From Pseudomonadota bacterium (lineage in GTDB: Bacteria > Myxococcota > UBA9042 > PHBI01), in NCBI GenBank assembly GCA_005772945.1, contig SXIE01000304.1:1-34108 (forward strand): DNA of 34,108 nt, given 5' to 3'. Both the position numbers and the translations under genes were made by a program. Every line of letters starts with the position of its first letter. Position 1 is the first letter of the stretch. Shown here piece after piece: positions 1 through 6,978 of the stretch. The notes beneath the pieces were generated by a model, which saw only the letters and a program-made list of their open reading frames with translations, did no database searches and had not been told where the DNA came from.

Positions 1-452
1 AGCCCCGAGGTCGCCGCCAGCCGCGGCCCGAAGACCTCCTCGGTGACCCCAGGCCACACCGTCGACTCGAGCACGACCATGGCACCTTCGGACAAGTATC
101 CGCCGACCAGATCGGCCGCCGCGAGGACCGCGCTCAGATCGGGCGTCCGCCCCTCGCCGAGCGGCGTCGGCACCGCCACGATGAAGAACGACGCGGCCCC
201 GAGCTCGCTCGCATCCGCGGTCACGCGCAACCCCGCCGCCACGATCTCGTCCGCCCCGAACTCGCCGGTCCTGTCGACCCCGCGCGCCAATTCGTCGGCG
301 CGCAGCGCGTCGATGTCGAAGCCGATCGTGCCCGGAAAGCGCCGCGCGAACGCCAGCGCGACCGGCAAGCCGACGTACCCCAAGCCGATCACCGCGATGG
401 TCTCGGCCCTCACATCGTTTCCGCCGTCCTCGGCGGGCTCGCGGTCGTCCAT
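1..452 (-). CDS. Nucleotide-sugar (UDP-sugar) dehydrogenase, N-terminal part; gene runs off the left edge
   Basis: Reading leftward from the ATG at 452, an open frame of 150 codons reaches the window edge without a stop. The product begins MDDREPAEDGGNDVRAETIA and then has the Rossmann dinucleotide motif VIGLGYVGLP (about residues 21-30), followed by FDID, VAVPTPL and STVWPG. This is the signature order of the UDP-glucose/UDP-N-acetyl-hexosamine dehydrogenase family, which oxidises C6 of a nucleotide sugar with NAD+ to make uronic-acid precursors for capsule, O-antigen or exopolysaccharide. The motif order is seen directly; the substrate cannot be told because the central and UDP-binding domains lie outside. 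A purine-rich GGTGGAG about 8 bases upstream supports the ATG; a GTG 13 codons later is the alternative. It is divergent from the gene at 583. Confidence 0.9.
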   Translation of the reverse strand, partial: MDDREPAEDGGNDVRAETIAVIGLGYVGLPVALAFARRFPGTIGFDIDALRADELARGVDRTGEFGADEIVAAGLRVTADASELGAASFFIVAVPTPLGEGRTPDLSAVLAAADLVGGYLSEGAMVVLESTVWPGVTEEVFGPRLAATSG

Positions 453-582
453 GTCGTTCGCTCCACCTCGGTCGTCGGCAAGCGCCGCACCCCGATCCTA
501 ACACGTCGCGCCTGCGCGCGGACAAGCGGACAAGACAATCGGGGCGGTAGCATTCTCGGCGCGTTCGCGCGAAGCTTCGACC

Positions 583-1278
583 ATGACGCCGCCGAGCTCC
601 CACCGCGATCTGGCCCTTGCGCCCGCCCCGCCGCATCTCGCCTGGCTCGGCACCGGCAAGGCGCACGACAAGGTCCTGCCGGCGGGCGTCGCGCGCGCGA
701 TTTTGGCGCGACCGGTCCTCATCGAGGAGCGCGCCGACGGCGCCACCATCGCCCTCTCGTCCGACGGCGACAGCGTCCGTGTCGAGCGTCGCCAACAGCT
801 GCTCGGACCCGGCGCGCACCCGCAATTTCAAACCCTCTGGGGTTGGCTCGCCGAGCGCGAGGAGCGCCTGGTGCGCGCGCTCGGCCCCATCGTCCTCTTG
901 GGCGAGTGGTGCTACGCCACCCACGGCGTCCGGCACGACGCGCTGCCTGACTGGTTCATCGCCAGCGATGTCTTCGATCGCGCGACCGCCAAGCTCTGGT
1001 CGGTCGACCGTCGCAACGCGCTCTGCCGTGAGCTCGAGCTCGCGGTCGCGCCCGAGGTCGCGCGCATGAAGACCGACGTGGGGTCGCTCACGGCGCGCCT
1101 CGCCACCTCCGCATCGCTCCTGGGCGCGGGGCATCCCGCCGGGTTCATGGTCCGGCTCGAGCAGGACGACCACCTGGTCGAGCGCGCGCTCATCCTCGCG
1201 CCCGCCGCCGCCGACGCCCCCGAGGAGCCGTCGACCCGCAAGACGCTGGGGCGCAACCAGCTGCGCGACGCGCCCTGA
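583..1278 (+). CDS. RNA-ligase-fold protein with lost catalytic residues (predicted pseudoenzyme)
   Basis: The 231-residue product matches, from memory of the family, the small bacterial RNA ligase/nucleotidyltransferase proteins: HLAWLGTGK near residue 18, the block GEWCYATHGVRHDALPDWF (107-125), a DVFDR segment and a C-terminal RNQL. The nucleotide-binding residues are not there. Motif I, normally K-x-D-G with the AMP-accepting lysine, reads R50-A-D-G. Motif IV, normally E-G-x-x-x-R, reads A186-G-F-M-V-R. Motif V, normally R-A-K-L-V, reads R201-A-L-I-L. The RG element after motif I is also not recognisable. The frame is intact and family-length, so it looks like a maintained non-catalytic derivative, perhaps RNA-binding; that role is inference. 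It is convergent with dacB (12-bp gap). No strong ribosome site precedes the ATG. Confidence 0.75.
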   Translation: MTPPSSHRDLALAPAPPHLAWLGTGKAHDKVLPAGVARAILARPVLIEERADGATIALSSDGDSVRVERRQQLLGPGAHPQFQTLWGWLAEREERLVRALGPIVLLGEWCYATHGVRHDALPDWFIASDVFDRATAKLWSVDRRNALCRELELAVAPEVARMKTDVGSLTARLATSASLLGAGHPAGFMVRLEQDDHLVERALILAPAAADAPEEPSTRKTLGRNQLRDAP

Positions 1279-1285
1279 GCGGCGC

Positions 1286-1301
1286 TCGGCTCACCAGCCG
1301 A
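1286..1301. terminator. Small hairpin between convergent genes
   Basis: A 6-bp perfect stem (TCGGCT/AGCCGA) closes a 4-nt loop at the junction of the convergent RNA-ligase-like gene and dacB, overlapping the dacB stop codon. No T-run follows on either strand, so a shared intrinsic terminator is only a possibility. Confidence 0.3.
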
Positions 1302-3768
1302 AGAACGCCATGACCGCGCCCATCACCGCGGCCCGCGCGGGTGCCCCATCGATGGCCTCGAACGGGAAGCCGAGATCCACGACCGCGTAGTCGCCGGCAT
1401 ATTGCACCGCCGCGACCGTTCCCGGTCCGACGTAGGTGAGGCTCGCGCTCGCACCCGCGGTCGGCACGAGGACGTCGGGGTACGCGACGAACATCGCGCC
1501 CGGCGTCCAGAAGCCGAGTGTCCGAGTCGCGCTCGGCAGGTTCGCGAAGAGCCCCTCGGGGGTCGGTTCGACGACGTAGACGCCGGCGTCGTCTGCGGCA
1601 TAGCGTGCATGGAGCCACGTCTCGGCAAACGTGGTGTCGGCGGCCGTCGCGGCGCTATTGCCGTCGGGATCGAGGTCCCACGCGACCTCGGCGCCCGACA
1701 CGAAGAGGTTGCCGCCCGAGCCCAGGTAGGCCGCGATCGCTGCCTCTTCCGGGGCCCCGAAGGACTCGTCCGTCGCGCTCTCTTCACCGGCGGCCCAGAT
1801 CACCGTGTCCCAGGCGCCGAGTTCGTGCGCCAACACTTGCTCGTTGGCGCAAGTGTCAAATGGAATATGCGCGGGCAATGCTCTGGCATATTCGCCGACA
1901 AATTCATGAGCGGCACCCATCACGTTTTCGTTCGTCGGCTGGTGCTGCCAACGGTCGTCGGCATCGACGATGAGCGCCCTGCGAGAGGCGTCCAATGGGC
2001 GTGCGGCGTAGGTGTCCGATGGTTCGCTCTCGCCCGCCGGCGTCAGCGCGGTGACGCGCACGAAGAGGGTCGTACCGGCCGGAACCGGAAGTGTCACGTC
2101 CGTAGCGTGCACGAATTTTCGATCCGCCGGATCCCACGCGAGCCCGTCGGCGCTGGTCCAGACGACGTAACCGCTGGCGCCGGCGCCCACGCCCGCGACC
2201 GCACCCCAGCTGACCGCGACGCGATCGGCGCCGAGGCCGCGCACGCAGGCCAAGACGGGCGCGACCGGGCGCGTACCGAGGCCGAGGTTGTCACCCGCGA
2301 TGGCCACCACCATCGCGTCCTGCGCGGCGCGCGCGGCGCCGTAGGCCCCGTCCGGCAGATCATTCATCTCGAACGCGAACGCATAGCGGCGGCCGTCGTG
2401 GCGATGGACGAGCACGCCGCTGGTCGTGATGCCGGCGTTGATCCCGGACTTCCCGAAGACGCGTCCGGCGGTGTCCGCGTCGGTCATGCGATAGGCGAGC
2501 GTGCCGTTGTAGGGCCCCGAATGGGTGGTGACGATGGCCACGTCGTCGCTCGCGTCCGTCGAGCTCGGCCCCTCGGCGCCGCCGACCGAGAGCGCCGTCT
2601 TCCAGCGCGCACCGGCCGCCGAGGCGAGCATGCGACGGTAGACCGCGACGAGCTGGCGCGCGCTGACGCGGTTGCGCACGTCGAGGCCCGAGCCGTCGAA
2701 GAGGAGGAGCCCGGTCGTGGGGATCGGATCGGCGCCCGAGGCGAGCCAGTCCATGACCGCGGTGGCGCCGGCCGCGTACTCGGACGAGCCGCCCAGGACG
2801 TAGCCAAGGTGGCGCAGGAGCACGTCGGCCATCTCGTTGTGGCTCTTGCGGAGGATGGGCCAACACCCGACCCAGAGGGGGATCGACTCCCAGCGCGCAG
2901 CCTCGGTCCCGGGCGGCAGGGCCATCGACGCGTGGTCGACGTCGGCGCCGCTCACGGTGATGCCGCGGGCCGTGAGAGCGGCTCGGAAAGCGGACGCGGC
3001 GCGTGTACGCTGGGTCGCGGGATCGTACGTCCCGTAGTGATGACCGTCATAGAGGTAGGCGCCCCACACGTCGAGGTGACCGGTGACCTTGCGCAGACCC
3101 GCGCGCCAGAGGGTATCGACCATGCGATCGAGCGGGAAGCGCGCGTCTGCGTAGAACCAGCGGGACCAGGTGAAGTCGTGCTCGGAGTGCAGGTGGAGGT
3201 TTCCGGTCAGGGTGCCGTTCGCGCCGAGCGTGCCCTCGATGAAGATGCGCGAGAGCATGCGGTGATCGGGGCCGAGCAGCGCCAGCGCCGCGGCGGTCGT
3301 GAAGACCTTGGTGTTGGAGGCCGGGATGAGGAGCCGATCGGCCTCGCCCGCGTAGACGATCGCCCCGGTCTCGAGGTCGAGGACGAAGCCGCCGAAGCTC
3401 TTGCCCGCGAGCGCGGGGTCGGCGAGCGCATCTTCGAGCTCGGCGCGGATGGCGGTCAACGCGGCCTGCGATAGTGGCGGCGCCGCGGGGGGCGGCGGGA
3501 ACTCGGCGACCTCGGTCTCGGTCTCGGACTCCATCTCGGACTCGGACTCGGACTCGGTCTCGGACTCGGACTCGATCTCGGACTCGGTCTCGGTCTCGGA
3601 CTCGATCTCGGACTCGGTCTCGGTCTCGGACTCGGACTCGGCCCCCGCATCCCGGGCCACCGCGACCGCGACGTCCGAGCGCCGCGCCGCCGCCGCCTCG
3701 AACGCGCCTCCGTCGTTCGCACAAGACGCGCCGGACACCACACAGAAAGCGAGCGTTAGGTATTTCAT
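1291..3768 (-). CDS. dacB: D-alanyl-D-alanine carboxypeptidase/endopeptidase (PBP4, peptidase S13) with Glu-rich spacer and C-terminal accessory domains
   Basis: The 825-residue product starts with an export signal ending near Cys16 (lipobox-like, not canonical). Residues 43-86 are a pure Glu-Ser/Thr/Ile/Met tract written by a DNA hexamer repeat, followed by a Pro-rich hinge. The penicillin-binding core then shows S151-N-T-K (SxxK), S309-H-N (SxN) and K440-S-G in place of the usual KTG, plus the PBP4-typical DGSGLDVRNR near 358. From about 485 there is a fibronectin-III-like segment and, to the end, a Rossmann/GATase-like domain (ALIVDADDRWQ, GGNLFVSGAE). Family members of about 480 residues stop after the core. 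The enzyme should cleave D-Ala-D-Ala or cross-links in periplasmic peptidoglycan. The Glu tract could act as an extended spacer holding the enzyme off the membrane; that is inference. Confidence 0.87.
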   Translation of the reverse strand: MKYLTLAFCVVSGASCANDGGAFEAAAARRSDVAVAVARDAGAESESETETESEIESETETESEIESESETESESESEMESETETEVAEFPPPPAAPPLSQAALTAIRAELEDALADPALAGKSFGGFVLDLETGAIVYAGEADRLLIPASNTKVFTTAAALALLGPDHRMLSRIFIEGTLGANGTLTGNLHLHSEHDFTWSRWFYADARFPLDRMVDTLWRAGLRKVTGHLDVWGAYLYDGHHYGTYDPATQRTRAASAFRAALTARGITVSGADVDHASMALPPGTEAARWESIPLWVGCWPILRKSHNEMADVLLRHLGYVLGGSSEYAAGATAVMDWLASGADPIPTTGLLLFDGSGLDVRNRVSARQLVAVYRRMLASAAGARWKTALSVGGAEGPSSTDASDDVAIVTTHSGPYNGTLAYRMTDADTAGRVFGKSGINAGITTSGVLVHRHDGRRYAFAFEMNDLPDGAYGAARAAQDAMVVAIAGDNLGLGTRPVAPVLACVRGLGADRVAVSWGAVAGVGAGASGYVVWTSADGLAWDPADRKFVHATDVTLPVPAGTTLFVRVTALTPAGESEPSDTYAARPLDASRRALIVDADDRWQHQPTNENVMGAAHEFVGEYARALPAHIPFDTCANEQVLAHELGAWDTVIWAAGEESATDESFGAPEEAAIAAYLGSGGNLFVSGAEVAWDLDPDGNSAATAADTTFAETWLHARYAADDAGVYVVEPTPEGLFANLPSATRTLGFWTPGAMFVAYPDVLVPTAGASASLTYVGPGTVAAVQYAGDYAVVDLGFPFEAIDGAPARAAVMGAVMAFFGW
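3511..3642 (-). repeat. Hexamer array (22 units of NNCGAG) inside dacB
   Basis: 132 bp consist of 22 contiguous 6-bp units. Read on the coding (minus) strand they are mostly TCCGAG and ACCGAG with a few ATCGAG; one unit has lost the CGAG core and gives Met. The array is in frame and encodes the (Glu-Ser/Thr/Ile) tract of DacB. Since 6 is a multiple of 3, unit gain or loss would change the spacer length without breaking the frame. Confidence 0.95.
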
Positions 3769-4078
3769 GGGCGCCCCATACTACTGCGCTTTGCGCCCTA
3801 TTCCGAGCCTTGCCGTCGGTGTGCAATCTGCAGCGCGCGAGTTGCGCTGCGCGCGCGCAGAGACCTATGCGCCACCCTGCGGGTCCGTGGTGGTAGGTGC
3901 GTGCTCCACGTCGCTTGCCGCGCCGCGCTGCGACGGGCGCGCCGCGAGTGGCATGCCGCCTGCTCTGGGTGCGGGCTCACCGATTCGCGAGGCGCGCGAG
4001 ACCGACGGCACTTTCCCATGGATATCCATGTGCGGGCCAGCGGCTTCGCGCGCCTCGCGCAACGCCTGGAGTCTCTCG
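3769..4078. other. 310-bp divergent intergenic region (dacB / barrel protein)
   Basis: No convincing gene lies here. The left part (about 3828-3860) is an alternating GCGC-rich stretch with only imperfect dyad symmetry. The right part carries the large nested inverted repeat annotated separately (3986-4059) and a GGAG ribosome-binding site at 4068-4071 for the gene starting at 4079. Promoters for both flanking genes must lie in this gap, but I cannot place -35/-10 boxes with confidence. Confidence 0.6.
3986..4059 (+). promoter_or_regulatory. Nested inverted repeat (14-bp outer arms, 14-bp central palindrome) in the leader of the 4079 gene
   Basis: The outer arms CGCGAGGCGCGCGA (3986-3999) and TCGCGCGCCTCGCG (4046-4059) are perfect reverse complements. 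Almost exactly between them sits the perfect palindrome CATGGATATCCATG (4017-4030). Between arms and centre, further short aligned pairings exist (4002-4004 with 4041-4043; 4007-4009 with 4036-4038). The whole can fold as one long interrupted hairpin ending 19 bases before the ATG and 8 bases before the GGAG site. It may be a structured mRNA leader, a large operator or an attenuator. The pairing is seen directly; the function is inference. Confidence 0.6.
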
Positions 4079-5014
4079 ATGTCGAAACGAACCCTCGTCG
4101 TGTCACTCGCACTGGTCCTCGTTCCCGCGCTCGCCCACGCCGCCGATCCGGCGCCGGCCGCCTGTCTCATCGGTGCGCATTCGGGCCTGGGAGATGCCGA
4201 TGCGGAGACAGCCACCGCGCTCGTCTGCGAGGAGCTCGCGCGCCTCGGGCAACCGGTCGGAGCACCGACGCTGATTGCCGGCGCGCAGACGTCCGCCTAC
4301 CGTGTCGAGCTGCGTCCGCTGGGGCAGAGCATCTTCCTGACCCTCGCACGCGAGGCGCCTCTCGGCACCACCATCGCCTCGCGCCGCGTTCAGCTCGCGA
4401 ACCTGAGCGAGGTCGCGGTGGCCGCACCACGGCTCGCCGGCGCGCTCGTTTCCGGTCGCGAGTTCGGCGCGAGCGCGACGGTCGACAGCCTCGTCGGCGC
4501 AGAGGCGCGCGTCTATAAGAAGCGCGGCGGCGAGTTCCTGTGGGGCATCGGGATCGGCGGCACGGGCTTCGTCGGCGCCGGCGGAGGTCTCAGTCCGAAC
4601 CTGGCGCTGGTCGCCCAGTACCAGGGGCCGCGCTTCGCGATCGACACCGCCCTCCACGTCGCGATTCCGACCGGCGGGTGCATCGAGGACACGTGCAGCA
4701 ACAACGCGCTCGTGTCGTGGGGACTCGGCGCGCGCTACTTCTTCACTGACGGGGACTTCTCACCGTACGCTGGCGGCGGGCTCGCGCTCGGGTTGCTCGA
4801 CGTCCAGTCGGGGGACTTCTACGGAGACCGGTTCGGGGTCGGCGCGTACCTCAAGGTCGGGCTCGAGATTCTGCGGACGCACGCGGTGCGCCTCGCGTTC
4901 GATATCCGCGCGGACCTCCCGTTCTTCGCGCTCGATGAATACAGCTTCGAGTCCGGCGCGACCGCGAGCAAGTACGTCGTGCCGGTGTCCCTCGGCGCGA
5001 CGTTCACGTGGTGA
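4079..5014 (+). CDS. Outer-membrane beta-barrel protein, function unknown
   Basis: The 311-residue product starts MSKRTLVVSLALVLVPALAH and has a clear signal peptide with likely cleavage after AHA. About 120 residues without a recognised domain follow (two Cys, at CLIGAH and VCEEL). The remainder is built of alternating beta strands typical of an outer-membrane barrel (FLWGIGIGGTGFVGAGGG, YFFTDGDFSPYAGGG). It ends in GATFTW; a terminal aromatic residue is the usual barrel-assembly signal. The ATG at 4079 is chosen because GGAG lies 7 bases upstream and a signal peptide begins there. The frame is open further upstream, but only through the leader hairpin and the antisense of the dacB repeat. 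The N-terminal part could be a periplasmic domain. No substrate or partner can be named. Confidence 0.8.
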   Translation: MSKRTLVVSLALVLVPALAHAADPAPAACLIGAHSGLGDADAETATALVCEELARLGQPVGAPTLIAGAQTSAYRVELRPLGQSIFLTLAREAPLGTTIASRRVQLANLSEVAVAAPRLAGALVSGREFGASATVDSLVGAEARVYKKRGGEFLWGIGIGGTGFVGAGGGLSPNLALVAQYQGPRFAIDTALHVAIPTGGCIEDTCSNNALVSWGLGARYFFTDGDFSPYAGGGLALGLLDVQSGDFYGDRFGVGAYLKVGLEILRTHAVRLAFDIRADLPFFALDEYSFESGATASKYVVPVSLGATFTW

Positions 5015-5020
5015 TTCCGG

Positions 5021-5152
5021 GCCGAGGTCGAGCCCGAGCTCGAGCCCGAGCCCGAGTCCGAGTTCGAGTTCGAGTCCGAGTTCGAGTCCGAGTTCGAGTC
5101 CGAGTTCGAGCTTGAGTTCGAGTTCGCGTTCGAGCTCGAGCCCGAGTTCGTG
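5021..5152 (+). repeat. Intergenic hexamer array (22 units, mostly YYCGAG)
   Basis: 132 bp consist of 22 contiguous 6-bp units on the plus strand. The CGAG core is almost constant; the first two bases are nearly always pyrimidines in all four combinations (CC, CT, TC, TT). It starts 6 bp after the stop codon at 5014 and ends 14 bp before the methyltransferase start. Open frames through it on both strands are low-complexity artefacts. Confidence 0.95.
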
Positions 5153-5166
5153 CTACGACCGCCCCG

Positions 5167-6051
5167 ATGCCCCCCGCTCCCCCGCGCCGCCCAACCGACT
5201 GGACCCCGCCCGGCCTCCCGCCCGCGCGGAACCCCATCCCCGTGCACCCCGGCGAGCACCTCGCCTACCTCGCCGGCGACTGGCGCATCCTCCAGCGCCG
5301 CGACGGCCACACCTGGTCGCTCGACGACCTCGTCGTCGCCTGGGTCGCCCAGGCCGCCGTCCCCGACCCGACCCGCGTCCTCGACCTCGGCACCGGCATC
5401 GGCTCGGTCCTCTTCCTGCTCGCGTGGCGCTTTCCCGCCGCGCACCTCACCGGCATCGAAGCCCAGGCCCTCTCGCACGCCCTCTCGCTCCGCACGGCCC
5501 ACTACAACGGCGTCGAGCCCCGCGTGAACCTCGTTCACAATGACTTCCGCCACCCTCCGCTGGCGTTCACCCCCGACACCGCGCCCGACCTCGTGACCGG
5601 CACCCCACCCTACTTCGACAACCCCGACCAACCGCGCTCCGACCACGTCCAGCGCGGCCCCTGCCGCTTCGAGGACCGCGGCGGCATCGACGCCTACCTC
5701 ACCGTCATGGCCCGCGCGCTCGCCGTCGCCGACGCCCACGCCCGCGCCGTCGTCTGCCACGCCTCGCGCCAACGCACGCGCGTCCTGGCCGCCATCGCCG
5801 CCTCCGGCCTCGCGCCGATCCGCCAGCTCGCCGTCGTTCCCAACGCCGGCAAAGACGCGCTCGTGGACGTCTTCGTCCTGGCCCGCACCCCCTCGCTCAC
5901 CGCCGCGACGCCCGACTGGGAGACGCTCGTCGTCCGCGATCCGCATGACCAATGGACCCCCGCGTTCCGCGACGTGCGCCGAACCATGGGCCTCCCGAGC
6001 GAGCCCCCACGGCCATCGGACGCCCCCCGGGGCCCGCCCGACCGCTCATAG
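5167..6051 (+). CDS. TrmN6-like SAM-dependent (N6-adenine type) methyltransferase
   Basis: The 294-residue product has a class I SAM-binding motif VLDLGTGIG (71-79), an acidic ribose-binding position in TGIEAQ (95-100) and the catalytic-loop motif TGTPPYF (144-150). The segment SLDDLVVAWVA before motif I corresponds to the substrate-side element of the YfiC/TrmN6 family, which makes m6A37 in tRNA1(Val). TrmN6 itself has NPPY; here the first residue is Thr, so the exact target may differ. The usual 250-residue core ends near 275 and a short Pro-rich tail follows. No signal peptide is seen; it should be cytoplasmic. The ATG at 5167 follows the hexamer array with no clear ribosome site. It is co-directional with plsC (54-bp gap). 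Confidence 0.77.
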   Translation: MPPAPPRRPTDWTPPGLPPARNPIPVHPGEHLAYLAGDWRILQRRDGHTWSLDDLVVAWVAQAAVPDPTRVLDLGTGIGSVLFLLAWRFPAAHLTGIEAQALSHALSLRTAHYNGVEPRVNLVHNDFRHPPLAFTPDTAPDLVTGTPPYFDNPDQPRSDHVQRGPCRFEDRGGIDAYLTVMARALAVADAHARAVVCHASRQRTRVLAAIAASGLAPIRQLAVVPNAGKDALVDVFVLARTPSLTAATPDWETLVVRDPHDQWTPAFRDVRRTMGLPSEPPRPSDAPRGPPDRS

Positions 6052-6105
6052 AATGTCCCCCGGGCGCATGCTATCGTCGCCGCGAAGCGCCCCGCCGGAG
6101 CTCCC

Positions 6106-6876
6106 ATGAAGCGTCCCCTCGCCTCGCTCCAGTCCCTCCCGCTCTACGCCGCCGGCTTGGGTCTGACGCCGTCGTGTGCCTTCGTCGCCGGCAGCGCCGC
6201 GCTTCTCGGCGATCGCACCGGCAAGATCTGGTGGCCCGCCTCGCAGTTCTGGGCGCGCGGCCTGACCGATGCGGCCGGCGTCACTGACTTCATCGTGCAG
6301 GGGGTCGAGGTCCTCTACGACGGAGCGCCCTACGTGCTCATGGCGAACCACGAGAGCCACCTCGATCCCCCGTCGTTCATCCGCGCCTCCGATCGTCCCA
6401 TCGGCTTTCTCACCAAGAAGGAGCTCGAGCGGATCCCCGTCTTCGGCTGGGCCCTCCGTCGCACGGGCCACGTCTTCATCGACCGCAAGAACCGCGATCA
6501 ATCCCACGCGAGCATCGCCCGCGCGGCCGAGGCCGTGCGCGAAGGTCGCTGCATCCTCGTCTTCCCCGAGGGCACGCGCGGCCAGGCCGACGACCTCCTG
6601 CCGTTCAAGAAAGGCGGCTTCGTCCTCGCCCTCGAGGCGCGCGTCTCCATCGTCCCCTGCGGCATCGCGGGCACGCGTCAGATCCTGCCGGCCCACAGCA
6701 AATTCGTGAACCAACGCGGCCCGGTTGCGCTCGTCTTCGGCGACCCGATCCCGACCCATGGCCACACCCACCAGGGCAAGGGCCGGCTCATGGACGAGGT
6801 GCGGACGACGATCCTGGCGCTGCGCGAACAAGCGCGCGCGCTCGTCGCAGAGCGCATGGCCGCGCCGAGCCGCTGA
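6106..6876 (+). CDS. plsC: 1-acyl-sn-glycerol-3-phosphate acyltransferase family protein (PlsC)
   Basis: The 256-residue product carries the acyltransferase block I NHESHLD (81-87; His82 and Asp87 form HX4D) and block III FPEGTRG (153-159), with a basic stretch (GHVFIDRKNR) between them. The N-terminus is hydrophobic, as expected for peripheral or membrane attachment. The family transfers an acyl chain from acyl-ACP or acyl-CoA to lysophosphatidic acid, giving phosphatidic acid for membrane lipids; related members act on other lyso-lipids, so the acceptor is not certain. A GGAG lies 5 bases before the ATG. Length and all motifs are normal. Confidence 0.88.
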   Translation: MKRPLASLQSLPLYAAGLGLTPSCAFVAGSAALLGDRTGKIWWPASQFWARGLTDAAGVTDFIVQGVEVLYDGAPYVLMANHESHLDPPSFIRASDRPIGFLTKKELERIPVFGWALRRTGHVFIDRKNRDQSHASIARAAEAVREGRCILVFPEGTRGQADDLLPFKKGGFVLALEARVSIVPCGIAGTRQILPAHSKFVNQRGPVALVFGDPIPTHGHTHQGKGRLMDEVRTTILALREQARALVAERMAAPSR

Positions 6877-6897
6877 CTCTCGCGATGTACCAGGTAA

Positions 6898-6914
6898 TGT
6901 GAAAGGCGTTCACA
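6898..6914. promoter_or_regulatory. CRP-like palindrome upstream of the 6979 gene
   Basis: TGTGAA and TTCACA form 6-bp perfect arms around AGGCG. The TGTGA/TCACA half-sites are those of CRP/FNR-family operators, but are 7 rather than 6 bases apart. The site lies 65 bp before the ATG at 6979. It is a candidate operator only. Confidence 0.35.
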
Positions 6915-6978
6915 CGGGGCCGGAAGAACCCTCGGCGGCCGCCCGTTCGGCGTCGCGTCCCCCACCCACGAGCCCCGC

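Noticed and set aside
1402..3474. Long plus-strand open frame antisense to dacB
   Set aside because: It has no recognisable domain, is charged and low-complexity in composition, and mirrors a well-supported peptidase; a typical antisense frame in GC-rich DNA.
3401..4078. N-terminal extension of the barrel protein containing a Ser-Asp repeat
   Set aside because: The Ser-Asp run is the reverse reading of the dacB hexamer array. The signal peptide and ribosome site place the true start at 4079.
5021..5152. Hexamer arrays as CRISPR or as short coding genes
   Set aside because: The unit is 6 bp with no spacers, and the translated frames are simple two-residue repeats without start signals, so neither CRISPR nor genes.
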